This document shows positions 6,825 through 13,807 of a stretch of DNA of 15,751 nucleotides, in pieces. Under the pieces are notes generated by a model that saw nothing but the letters and a program-made list of their open reading frames with translations, had not been told where the DNA came from and searched no databases. Location: positions 1 to 15,751 of the forward strand of contig CAJTOK010000026.1 in the NCBI GenBank assembly GCA_910577825.1. The letters run 5' to 3'. Every line of letters begins with the position of its first letter. Positions within the stretch are counted from its first letter, which is position 1. Origin of the DNA: an uncultured Lachnospiraceae bacterium (GTDB lineage Bacteria > Bacillota > Clostridia > Lachnospirales > Lachnospiraceae). The position numbers were made by a program, and so were the translations under genes.

Positions 6825-6880
6825 CTCTCAACCCTCCAATCCATCACAACCGCCAACACGCTTAAAATTCGTTTCTGCAT
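6821..6880 (-). CDS. Possible 19-codon microprotein or leader ORF
   Basis: ATG at 6878-6880 follows GGAGG with about eight bases spacing. The frame encodes MQKRILSVLAVVMDWRVER and ends in a TGA that overlaps the next ATG as ATGA. The good ribosome site and coupled stop/start argue for translation. It may instead be what remains of a longer gene. The peptide has a short hydrophobic middle and basic ends. Confidence 0.35.
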   Translation of the reverse strand: MQKRILSVLAVVMDWRVER

Positions 6881-6897
6881 TTAATGAGCCTCCGTTT

Positions 6898-7140
6898 CTA
6901 TTTCCATTTGTATTTGCGTTTCATCCGCCGGCATTTCTTAATGGCAAGCTGATAAGACTGAATTAAGTGATTTCCACTTTTCTTATGTCTTATATCAAGA
7001 ACATGCGTATATTTGAATTATTCATTGTATTTTTCGTAGCACACTCCGTACTTATCTTCTGAAACGTGATGTCCGTTTCCTTTGTCCTCATAAAGTTTAA
7101 TAAAACCAATTTTCCTTAATTTTTTATCAATACTAAACAT
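6898..7140 (-). pseudogene. Small phage gene interrupted by a nonsense codon
   Basis: ATG at 7138-7140 has a strong site (GGAGG seven bases upstream) and encodes MFSIDKKLRKIGFIKLYEDK, continuing to EDKYGVCYEKYNE before TAA at 7018-7020. The same frame resumes at once as FKYTHVLDIRHKKSGNHLIQ and SYQ. This is the expected continuation of a phage/Clostridia small-protein family I recall with 'YERYNE-x-F-x-Y-T-x-V ... HKKSGxHIIQSY'. Past SYQ the match is lost and a TAG follows at 6898. I read it as a gene broken by one nonsense mutation and a 3' deletion. A 40-aa product may still be made. Confidence 0.55.
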
Positions 7141-7165
7141 TCTTGTCCTCCATTCTATATTATTT

Positions 7166-7189
7166 ACGGGCTTCCAGAAGGAAACCCGT
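7166..7189 (-). promoter_or_regulatory. RNA hairpin B between nrdG and the phage module
   Basis: On the minus-strand RNA a 10-bp stem forms (5' strand 7189-7180, 3' strand 7175-7166) with a 4-base UUCU loop. Its single non-Watson-Crick pair is U.G; the same position is a C.A mismatch in plus-strand RNA. The structure therefore fits the minus-strand transcript. It sits 25 bases before the next start and lacks a following U-run in that direction. Confidence 0.55.
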
Positions 7190-7235
7190 TTTAATATTAT
7201 CTGATATATATTTCTGCATTTATTATTTAAAAAGA

Positions 7236-7706
7236 TTAATTCCAGACACCATCCTGTTTTTCCCAGACTTTCTGGTTGCTGCTTCCTTTAAAAACAAGTG
7301 ACGGGTCTTTCAGTCCGTCAATATACTGGCCATCTATGATATAATCCAGATAACTGGTTATTTCCAGGTTACATATATGTTTTTTAAAACTGTAACCGCT
7401 CCACAGCCATATCTTTTTTTCTGGGAATGACCTTTTGCATTCCCTGGCAATGCTGGTGACTTCCTGTATATTTTCTTCTGCAAGAGGCTCACCACCCAGT
7501 ATACTGATACGGCTTATATATGGTCTGTCCGCAAGTTTTAAAAATTCTTTCCTTGTACTGGCTGTCCATTCCTTTCCGCCAGTAAAATCCCATGTTTCCT
7601 GGTTAAAACAGTTTTTACAATGGAAATGGCAGCCCTGTACAAAAAGCGCAATGCCTATGCCATTACCATTGCTTGTATCTAATTCCCTTATTGAAGCATA
7701 CCTGAT
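7236..7706 (-). CDS. nrdG: Anaerobic ribonucleotide reductase activase NrdG
   Basis: This radical SAM activase installs the glycyl radical on NrdD. The CX3CX2C cluster motif is C26, C30, C33 (VQGCHFHCKNCFNQETWDF). Other family features are the N-terminal RYASIRELD, ISILGGEPL and IWLWSGYS, with a normal C-terminus (VWEKQDGVWN). About 156 aa is usual for the family. The start is unusual: AGGAGG (7713-7718) lies six bases before ATC (7704-7706), exactly where family members have Met before Arg-Tyr. The only in-frame ATGs (7736 and further upstream) lie inside the last nrdD exon with no ribosome site, and GTG at 7722 also has none. I therefore place the start at ATC with caution. It begins one base after the nrdD stop, so the two are translationally coupled. 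Confidence 0.9.
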   Translation of the reverse strand: MRYASIRELDTSNGNGIGIALFVQGCHFHCKNCFNQETWDFTGGKEWTASTRKEFLKLADRPYISRISILGGEPLAEENIQEVTSIARECKRSFPEKKIWLWSGYSFKKHICNLEITSYLDYIIDGQYIDGLKDPSLVFKGSSNQKVWEKQDGVWN

Positions 7707-7707
7707 A

Positions 7708-7809
7708 TTACCCCTCCTCACCGCATTTGTATTCATGGTCATCAAGATGGACAAACCTTTCTTTTATTTCCTGTGTGCGTCCCTGGTTCCAGAAATTAGT
7801 CCCAATATA
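7708..7809 (-). CDS. nrdD: nrdD exon 2 (C-terminal 33 codons)
   Basis: This 34-codon stretch (with stop) reads YIGTNFWNQGRTQEIKERFV, then HLDDHEYKCGEEG and TAA (7708-7710). It is the standard C-terminus of class III reductases (CGYIGTxFWNQGRTQEIKxRVxHL). There is no start codon or separate function: it only makes sense joined to exon 1, in phase 0, across the group I intron. Its last codons GAG GAG GGG form the nrdG ribosome site. Spliced NrdD would be 728 aa, normal for the family. Confidence 0.92.
   Translation of the reverse strand, partial: YIGTNFWNQGRTQEIKERFVHLDDHEYKCGEEG
7711..7719 (-). promoter_or_regulatory. nrdG ribosome binding site inside nrdD exon 2
   Basis: The minus strand reads GAGGAGGGG just before the nrdD stop. 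The AGGAGG core is six bases from the ATC codon proposed as the nrdG start and too far downstream to serve any ATG upstream. It decides the start choice for nrdG. Confidence 0.6.
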
Positions 7810-8777
7810 CCTTTATACCCTCGGTTTCCCGATATTTACAAGGGGAGTAGACTATGCCTTGCAATCTCTCCGTTTATTCGGTTGAGCAATGCCGATAATT
7901 ATAGTCGTTGCACCTTATTATTCATTTTTAGCCTGTTAGTTTTAATTTGTTTTTTACCAGTGTTTCAATTTGATTTTTTCTATCATTTGTTATAATGGGT
8001 TCTCTTTTAGGATAAGCATAACTTTTAAATAAAATTTGTTCGGCATACCATCTTGCAAAAAGGGCTTCGTTTTCTTCATAAAATAAACCAAGGTTATACA
8101 TCTTTTGGTTAATCTTTATATAAGCATAATAAGCACCTTTTTTAGTTTTTGATATTCCTTTCACATTTTTTTTATTCATTCCATTTTGTGATTTTGTAAC
8201 TATCCTTAAATTGCTTTTCCTGTTATCTAATGTATTATGGTTTATATGGTCTACTATCTGGTCTGTATCCATAATTATTCTATGTAAAAATATTACTGGC
8301 TGTTTTCTTGGTGTATTTATGACATATCCAGCCCTGTTTAATCTCCATTTATAATATTTAATCTTATGTATGTCTTCTGAATCAATTATTGTTTCTGAAA
8401 TTTTATTTTGTGTCCTGTCGTATAAATCAATAACTGCAATATCACCATAAAAATTTATTTCATTTTTATCATATATTGTACGCGGGTTTGTATCCAATAT
8501 TTTTCCATATTTTTTTATCTGGTTATAATGTTTTGGACATAATGACTGTCCATAATAAGCAATTTTCTTTTTATTCATTCTGCCACAAATATCACATTTA
8601 TTATTTTTCATTAGTTTTAAATTCCCCCTGCCTTTTACCTGGTTAATTTTATTTAAAATATTTCCTGCTAAAAATAAATAATCTTGGCTCAAAGTTATCA
8701 TATATATTTCTAATACACTTAGACTTCCTTTGAATTTCTATCGTTTTGGACTGTGGCAATTATACTGGCTGAACTTT
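7810..8777 (-). ncRNA. Group I self-splicing intron in nrdD
   Basis: This 968-nt intron lies between codons 695 (Gly) and 696 (Tyr) of nrdD. The 5' exon ends in U and the intron ends in G, as the class requires. P1: exon CTGTGGT (8784-8778) pairs with GCCACAG (8757-8751), seven pairs ending in U.G at the splice site. P2: 8733-8728 with 8694-8689. P3: 8688-8681, with an AA bulge, with 7896-7891. P7: GACTAT (7906-7901) with ATAGTC (7855-7850), within the conserved GTGCAACGACTAT and AAGGCATAGTC elements. P8: 7889-7886 with 7862-7859, with an inner CCG/CGG hairpin. P9: TCGG-GAAA-CCGA (7832-7821). A 15-bp helix (8681-8667 with 7932-7918, one U.G) closes the domain holding the endonuclease gene and is the P4-P6 region; its first base is shared with P3. 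The order of strands is textbook. Subgroup not assigned. Confidence 0.92.
7928..8611 (-). CDS. Intron-encoded HNH homing endonuclease
   Basis: This 227-aa endonuclease would cut intronless nrdD alleles to spread the intron. Residues 6-28 form a small zinc-finger-like Cys/His cluster (CDICG ... LCPKHY). The HNH nuclease core is at about 108-145 (FLHRIIMDTD, VDHINHNTLDNRKSNLRIVT, with H110, D121-H122 and N130/N134). A C-terminal AP2-like DNA-binding region covers about 149-195 (NVKGISKTKKGAYYAYIKIN ... LGLFYEENEALFARWYAE). The start ATG 8609-8611 is chosen because the frame upstream (an ATG at 8701) overlaps the ribozyme's P2-P4 strands and has no family similarity. GGGGGA lies about 11 bases upstream. 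Its TAA stop is inside the 3' strand of the long P4-P6 helix, so ribosomes finishing this gene would disturb ribozyme folding. Confidence 0.88.
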   Translation of the reverse strand: MKNNKCDICGRMNKKKIAYYGQSLCPKHYNQIKKYGKILDTNPRTIYDKNEINFYGDIAVIDLYDRTQNKISETIIDSEDIHKIKYYKWRLNRAGYVINTPRKQPVIFLHRIIMDTDQIVDHINHNTLDNRKSNLRIVTKSQNGMNKKNVKGISKTKKGAYYAYIKINQKMYNLGLFYEENEALFARWYAEQILFKSYAYPKREPIITNDRKNQIETLVKNKLKLTG

Positions 8778-10862
8778 ACCACAGGTGCGTCGTGCGACAT
8801 TCATTTTTGTTTTATCCCTGTTGCCACATACAGGGCACTCCCATTCCAGCCTGCCATCTGTGTCAGTAATCTTTATTTCACCACCATACCCGCACACCTG
8901 GCAGTAATCACTTTTGGTATTAAGCTCTGCATACATGATATTTTCATAAATAAATTTAATTATCGACAGTACAGCATCTGTGTTCTGTGTCAAATCGGCA
9001 CATTCAATGTAACTGACTGCCCCTCCGGGGCTTAATTCCTGGAACCTGCTTTCTAACCCCAGCTTTACAAAAGGGTCAATCTTCTCTGTGACATGGACAT
9101 GGTAACTGTTTGTTATATAATCCTTGTCTGTTATGCCTTTTATAATGCCAAAACGCTTTTTCAGGCATGATGCAAATTTATATGTAGTGGATTCAATTGG
9201 TGTGCCATATAAACTGTAATCCACATCCTCTGTTTCCTTCCAGCACCTGCATTTTTCATTCAGTGCCTGCATTACCTGTAACCCAAATTCCGTACCAGCC
9301 CCGTTATCTGTATGGGAATGCCCGGTCATGTATTTTACGCACTCATACAGCCCTGCATACCCAAGTGAAATGGTTGAATAACCACCATGGAGATACCTGT
9401 CAATTTTTTCACCTTTTTTCAGGCGTGCAAGTGCGCCGTCCTGCCATAAAACAGGTGCAACATCTGATAATGTCCCTTCCAGCCTTTCATGCCTGAGTTT
9501 CAGTGCCTTGTGGCATAACTCTGTACGTTCATCAAAAATATTCCAGAACGTTTCCATGTCCCCGCCAGATGACAATGCAATGTCAACAAGGTTTACAGTG
9601 ACAACACCCTGGTTAAAACGCCCGTAGTATTTTGGTTTTCCATTGCTGTCAACATATGGAGTAAGGAAAGAACGGCAGCCCATGCACGGGTAACAATGCC
9701 CCTGGCCGTTTTTATCAGTTTTATTTTCCAGCATGATTTTTTCAGAAATGTAATCAGGGACCATGCGCTTTGCTGTACATTCTGCGGCAAGTTCCGTTAA
9801 GTACCAGTATTTGCTGTCTTTATGTATGTTATCTTCTTCAAGGACATATAAAAGTTTAGGGAATGCCTGTGTTACATAAACACCTGTTTCATTTTTTAAA
9901 CCTGTAATACGCTGCCTTAAAAATTCTTCTGCCAGCATTGCAAGTTCCTTTTTGTATTCCTCTGTTTCCCCTAAATATATACATACAGATAAAAACGGTG
10001 ACTGTCCGTTAGTTGTTGTCATTGAATTGCACTGGTAGTTAAATGTCTGGACAGAATCTTCAATTTCTTTTCCCAGGTCTTCCATTGCATAAGCAGCACA
10101 GGCGTCTTCATTATGCCCCCTGCGGCGGTATTTTTCTAAATACTGGCTGTAACTGTCCCTTACAAACGGTGCCAAATGTGCCAGTGTGATGGTTGTCCCG
10201 CCAAACTGGCTTGATGTTACTGCTGTTATAATCTGTGTAGCTATTGTTGTTGCTGTTATAAGCCTGTGCGGTTTGTCAATCCTTACTTTGTTGATACATG
10301 TGCCATTCTGCAGCATATCTTCAAGGTTGATAAGGCAGCAGTTTGAAATTGATAGCTGGGCATAATAGTCTGCATCATGGAAATGGATTAAACCATTGTC
10401 ATGTGCATGTACAATTTCAGGTGGCAGGAGATACCTCCTGGTTATGTCTGTGCTTAAAATACCTGCCATGTAGTCCCTCTGTGTTGTAAGCAGCCTCGGG
10501 TTTTTATTGGAATTTTCATCATTCCAGTAGCTGCTTGTCCCGTTTAACAGTTCTGCAACCTGCCCGTCTGTTGTATTGGTGTTTTCCCTCTGGAACTCCC
10601 TTATGCTCCTGTAACCTTCATATGCCCTGGCTGTAAGCCTCTGCCCCTTGTTTATCAGTTTGTCATATACCATTTCTTCAATTCCAGATATGGTAATTAT
10701 CTCTTTATTTTTATTTTCTTCATAAATCTCACAGGCAATATCTTCTGCAATCTTTGGTTTTACAATGCCTGAGCCATTTTTCATTGCTTTAAGTATTGCA
10801 TCTGTTATTTTTTCTTTCTGGAAGCACGTTTCCGTGCAGTCCCTTTTTATAACTTTTACCAA
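8778..10862 (-). CDS. nrdD: Anaerobic ribonucleoside-triphosphate reductase NrdD, exon 1
   Basis: This is the class III reductase catalytic subunit, making deoxynucleotides without oxygen from a glycyl radical. It has an N-terminal ATP-cone at residues 3-92. The barrel core carries the thiyl-radical cysteine C396 in CMGCRSFL, with C393 nearby, and SNCCLINLEDML at 173-184. The zinc site is C654/C657 (CQVCG) and C676/C679 (CPVCG). The glycyl-radical motif is RRTCG with radical glycine G695, the last residue of this exon. Without splicing the frame adds only KVQPV and stops at 8760, losing the radical loop. The start is TTG at 10860-10862 behind AGGAGGG; no ATG fits. It precedes nrdG in a nucleotide-supply operon. 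Full protein 728 aa after splicing. Confidence 0.95.
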
Positions 10863-10875
10863 TAAATATGCCCTC

Positions 10876-10983
10876 CTATAAAATTTTTGTTATAACCGCA
10901 TAACCCAGGACTGTAATCCCTATGCCAATAACAGCTTTCCAGTCAATTTCAAAAACAACCATGCCGTATAGATTAATTTTCAT
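10876..10983 (-). CDS. Small single-span membrane peptide (35 aa)
   Basis: ATG at 10981-10983 encodes MKINLYGMVVFEIDWKAVIG, followed by IGITVLGYAVITKIL, with one hydrophobic stretch long enough to cross a membrane. AAAGGAG lies 13 bases upstream. An in-frame ATG and GTG five and four codons earlier (10996-10998) are closer to that site, so the exact start is uncertain. The TAG stop overlaps the nrdD ribosome site, so it is probably translated and coupled to nrdD. Function unknown; similar tiny membrane peptides are common in phages. Confidence 0.5.
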   Translation of the reverse strand: MKINLYGMVVFEIDWKAVIGIGITVLGYAVITKIL

Positions 10984-11035
10984 GTTGTATACCACCATCT
11001 CCTTTTTAACTGTTAAACAAATATTCTGTACCGCC

Positions 11036-11425
11036 TCAACTGTACTTTTTCAAATTTTCTTCTATATTCAGGCTCTTTTTAATATGTATATTCCTTAACT
11101 GTTCAAGGACTGTAACAGTGTCTTCAAGCATGGCTATATACCTGTTATACTGTTTTGCCATTGATTTATGGTATTTATGGCTGGCTTTCTGCCCTGCAAT
11201 CACACGCCCTGTTTCCGGTTTAAAAATATCACCACCGCTGCATTTTGCAACACCTTTATATGTTGTGTTTGCTGCTGTGTCCTGCCCAAATGCCATGTCA
11301 AGCATATCTAATACACTTCCCGTTTTAGGGTTTGTTTCCCTGGTTTCATCTTTTGCTGTATTGCAGTCTTTCATTATTGCAATTACACACTGGTTTTCTG
11401 CTTCTTCAATAAATTTTTTCTGCAT
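11036..11425 (-). CDS. Hypothetical phage protein (129 aa)
   Basis: The protein has a low-complexity polar middle (DETRETNPKTGSVLDMLDM), a segment CSGGDIFKPETGRVIAGQKA and a helical C-terminal half (SHKYHKSMAKQYNRYIAMLE, then TVTVLEQLRNIHIKK). No family is recognised and no catalytic motif is seen. The start is well supported by GGAGGGAGG upstream of ATG 11425. It lies 26 bases after the dNMP kinase gene, between nucleotide-metabolism genes, so a role in the reductase system is possible but unproven. Confidence 0.7.
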   Translation of the reverse strand: MQKKFIEEAENQCVIAIMKDCNTAKDETRETNPKTGSVLDMLDMAFGQDTAANTTYKGVAKCSGGDIFKPETGRVIAGQKASHKYHKSMAKQYNRYIAMLEDTVTVLEQLRNIHIKKSLNIEENLKKYS

Positions 11426-11451
11426 ATAAAATAATCCTCCCTCCGTTTTTT

Positions 11452-11943
11452 CTACAGGAACAGCTTTGTGAACTCCCTTGCTTTTTTATTAAGTTCTTCC
11501 AAAGTCCCGTTATTTTCTATAGTAAAGTCATACATGTAACAAAATACGTCCCTGTCAGACTGGTTGCTACTGATAATTCCAGCGGTTTTCCTGGTGATAA
11601 GTACCGTTTTTGCATTAAATTTATGTACAGCCCTTTCTATTTCCTGTGGCTCTCTTATATGGAGGAACAGGAATTTATTACTGTCCTTATAAAATTCTTC
11701 CACTTTTCTCTCCATGCTTTTAAAAGGCATATCACAATAATCTGCGGCAAGCTGTTTTAAATCAGATAAAAATTTCCTGTCCTTTTCTGTTTTAGTGCCT
11801 GTCCAGCCAATAACAGCAGCAATTTTTTTTACTTCATCAACAGAAGAAAAATTTACAGAAGGCACATATCCAGACACAAATTTTACAAAAGTATCTTTTC
11901 CTGCCCTGCCAGTACCATTGATAACAAATATATGTTTGCCCAT
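11452..11943 (-). CDS. Deoxynucleotide monophosphate kinase
   Basis: This phage-type P-loop dNMP kinase (163 aa) phosphorylates dNMPs to dNDPs. The Walker A loop is NGTGRAGKDTF near residues 9-19. Other matches are VDEVKKIAAVIGWTGTKTEK, DRKFLSDLKQLAADYCDMPF, the FLHIREPQEIERAV segment with the conserved arginine, and the C-terminal DFTIENNGTLEELNKKA. The start at 11943 is chosen by GGAGG nine bases upstream; the frame extends six codons further but overlaps the end of thyX. It follows thyX by four bases, so dUMP methylation to dTMP and its phosphorylation are coupled. Confidence 0.88.
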   Translation of the reverse strand: MGKHIFVINGTGRAGKDTFVKFVSGYVPSVNFSSVDEVKKIAAVIGWTGTKTEKDRKFLSDLKQLAADYCDMPFKSMERKVEEFYKDSNKFLFLHIREPQEIERAVHKFNAKTVLITRKTAGIISSNQSDRDVFCYMYDFTIENNGTLEELNKKAREFTKLFL

Positions 11944-11947
11944 TAAA

Positions 11948-12589
11948 TTATTCCTCCACATTTATGTCATCAAATATAACTGGCAGTTTTTCTTTCAGCC
12001 CTGTTAATAAAGGTATTGTTACTTCACGTATCTGTGGGTGTGCTGCCTTGGCTGTCCTGAGTTTAAAGAATGCCCTCCATTCCCTGTAATTGGCAGTCAT
12101 TACCACCTCTGTCTTTGTACTGTTTGGCAAAACAGAACGTGCTTCCTGCGGAGTCCTGCCCATATTAATTAATTCAATGTAATACTCCTCTGCATGTTCC
12201 ATTGCCAGAAGCCATTCCTTATAAGCCGCCGTCCCCTCTTCAAAGAAAAAAGGTTTAATAAATGTCACACCATTATTAAATTTGCCCTTTGAATAAGTGC
12301 AGAATCTTGTACTCTCCTGTGCAAATGAAGCAATCCTGTGGCGTACCAGTTCATGTGATACACCCCTGTCAACAATAAATTTAACTGTAAGCTGTGAATG
12401 TTCCAGCATTGCTTCATGTCCTCTGCCAATAAGCATTTTTACAAATTTTTTTGCACTTTCCCCGTCTTCTGTAATTTTACTTTCAGATTTGTAACATACA
12501 CGTCCCGCATTCTCAATGTGCTGTAATTCTTTAATGCCATTCTCTGGAACAGGTGTTAAAATTTCATATCCTGCTTTAATAATCTTCAT
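11948..12589 (-). CDS. thyX: Flavin-dependent thymidylate synthase ThyX
   Basis: ThyX makes dTMP from dUMP using FAD, NADPH and methylene-tetrahydrofolate. The signature RHRX7S is present as RHRIASFAQES at about residues 82-92. Other conserved parts are HIENAGRVCYKS, the HEAMLEHSQLTVKFIVDRGV stretch and SVLPNSTKTEVVMTANYREW, followed by FFKLRTAKAAHPQIRE. At 213 aa it is full length. The start ATG 12587-12589 has AGGAT upstream. Its last codons GTG GAG GAA carry the ribosome site of the dNMP kinase, showing tight coupling. This is typical of larger lytic phages of Firmicutes. Confidence 0.95.
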   Translation of the reverse strand: MKIIKAGYEILTPVPENGIKELQHIENAGRVCYKSESKITEDGESAKKFVKMLIGRGHEAMLEHSQLTVKFIVDRGVSHELVRHRIASFAQESTRFCTYSKGKFNNGVTFIKPFFFEEGTAAYKEWLLAMEHAEEYYIELINMGRTPQEARSVLPNSTKTEVVMTANYREWRAFFKLRTAKAAHPQIREVTIPLLTGLKEKLPVIFDDINVEE

Positions 12590-12634
12590 TATTTATCCTC
12601 CATTACTTTTTTTTCATTATTTCCTGTATCTGTC

Positions 12635-12871
12635 TTATTCCACTACAAATTTTTCCACATCCTTTTTAAATTTCCTGCCTGTTTTTTCATCTTCTATATG
12701 GACTATTACAGGTTTGCTTAAATCAAGGCTGAACATTCCCATGATACTGCCACCGTCAACTGTAAAACCTCTTTCCATGTTTTTGACCATGATGTCACAG
12801 CCATATGTTCCTGCCAGCCCCACAAATGTTTTTACATCTTCTACCCTGTTTAAATTAACTAAAAATTCCAT
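12635..12871 (-). CDS. HPr-like protein without the phosphorylated histidine
   Basis: The second half, GFTVDGGSIMGMFSLDLSKP followed by VIVHIEDE, matches the 'V-x-x-x-S-I-x-G-x-x-S-L' core of HPr phosphocarriers, with the regulatory-type serine retained. The N-terminal loop that should read GLHARP has no histidine (NLNRVEDVKTFVGLAGTYG). It therefore cannot act as a normal PTS phosphocarrier and is more likely a regulatory or structural homologue. At 78 aa it is a little shorter than HPr (85-90). AAGGAGA lies upstream of ATG 12871. It sits between the SH3 protein and thyX in the operon. Confidence 0.7.
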   Translation of the reverse strand: MEFLVNLNRVEDVKTFVGLAGTYGCDIMVKNMERGFTVDGGSIMGMFSLDLSKPVIVHIEDEKTGRKFKKDVEKFVVE

Positions 12872-12885
12872 AATATAATTTCTCC

Positions 12886-13599
12886 TTATCTATACACTTT
12901 TATTTTTATAATCCTGCCTTTAAATTTCTTCCCTGCATAGGATACATCACCCATTAACTTTGCTTTCCGTGGCAATGTGCCTGTATCCACTACAAATTCT
13001 GTAACACTCCCGTCTGTATGTATCCTGTGGCTGTCAACTGTGTCTTTGTCTGCCTTGCTGTCAGCTGTTATACATTTCAGGACATGTTTTCTTCCATTAT
13101 GTGACAACACCAAATCAATTTTTACTCCAATACCACTTGTGTAATGGCTTCCTACAGCAATGCAGTACCTGTTCCCTGCCATCCATACACCAGACTGGTA
13201 ATCCAGATGGTATTCTTTTTTCATCCTGCCTTGTGGATACTCTGTATTTCCGGTAATGCAGCCTGCATCTTCATAAGATTTGAAAATACCTGGTACTGGA
13301 GGGATATATGTTTTATACCTGTATGGTCTTTTTCTTAGATATTTAGAACATATATACCTGTTTTTGCCCTTATAACGGATTTTGTACCATTTCCTGCTGG
13401 TCTTTTTTATGACTTTAACCTTGTCATTCCAGTAAAAATAGCCAGCAACTTTACTGTTAATACCTGGTGCTGCCCTGATATTGACAGTTGTCTTTGCGTA
13501 CATTGGAAAACACCTGGCATATGCTGCTGGTGGTTTCATGGATACTGGCATTAAAACACATGCTGCCACTATCCCGCTTAATATCTTTCTCTTACTGAT
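12886..13599 (-). CDS. Secreted SH3-domain protein
   Basis: The N-terminus from ATC 13597-13599 reads (M)SKRKILSGIVAACVLMPVS, then MKPPAAYA, a clear signal peptide with basic n-region, hydrophobic core and AYA cleavage site. A bacterial SH3 domain follows (TTVNIRAAPGINSKVAGYFY, KVKVIKKTSRKWYKIRYKGK), ending at YICSKYL. The C-terminal ~120 residues (WMAGNRYCIAVGSHYTSGIG, LPRKAKLMGDVSYAGKKFKG) look like an RlpA/3D-type double-psi barrel, which is inference. The frame's first standard start is GTG at 13569, but this removes the basic n-region and has no ribosome site. GAGG seven bases before ATC favours the longer form. It is probably a cell-wall-associated protein and the first gene of the operon reading toward thyX-nrdD. 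Confidence 0.75.
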   Translation of the reverse strand: MSKRKILSGIVAACVLMPVSMKPPAAYARCFPMYAKTTVNIRAAPGINSKVAGYFYWNDKVKVIKKTSRKWYKIRYKGKNRYICSKYLRKRPYRYKTYIPPVPGIFKSYEDAGCITGNTEYPQGRMKKEYHLDYQSGVWMAGNRYCIAVGSHYTSGIGVKIDLVLSHNGRKHVLKCITADSKADKDTVDSHRIHTDGSVTEFVVDTGTLPRKAKLMGDVSYAGKKFKGRIIKIKVYR

Positions 13600-13712
13600 A
13601 ACACCACCTCATTTTTCTTTTTTATATCTATATGAAATTATCTGGTTTGTGTGTATGTATTAATATTCTGTATTCCTGGTGCGCCAACACCATAAAATAT
13701 GTGTTTTACAGG

Positions 13713-13741
13713 TTATTATATATGCTAGTTTCACTTGCCAA
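13713..13741 (-). promoter_or_regulatory. Candidate promoter for the SH3-thyX-nrd operon
   Basis: On the minus strand TTGGCA (13741-13736) is followed after 17 bases by TAATAA (13718-13713), overlapped by a perfect TATAAT two bases earlier (13720-13715, 15-base spacing). It lies about 115 bases before the proposed SH3-protein start and is the best sigma-A-like match in the gap. Confidence 0.4.
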
Positions 13742-13807
13742 TAAAAGCATAGTTTTATAGCAGACAAATTTATACTTTATATGATAGAACAGCTATGAAA
13801 TAACATT

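Noticed and set aside
6881..6934. 17-codon frame MPADETQIQMEIETEAH
   Set aside because: It has no ribosome site and is preceded closely by a stop; at best it is the tail of a deleted gene.
7435..7995. Plus-strand open frame opposite nrdG, exon 2 and the intron
   Set aside because: It has no ribosome site or recognisable motif and is the shadow of well-supported minus-strand features.
8612..8701. Longer endonuclease start at 8701
   Set aside because: The extra 30 residues overlap ribozyme strands P2-P4 and lack family similarity or a ribosome site.
8760..8777. NrdD as a natural 700-aa protein ending KVQPV
   Set aside because: The canonical C-terminus exists downstream in phase and the added residues are the first intron codons; P1 pairing fixes the splice site.
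13751..13790. Promoter for the plus-strand mini-ORF (TATACT/TATGAT elements)
   Set aside because: No -35-like hexamer sits at proper spacing.
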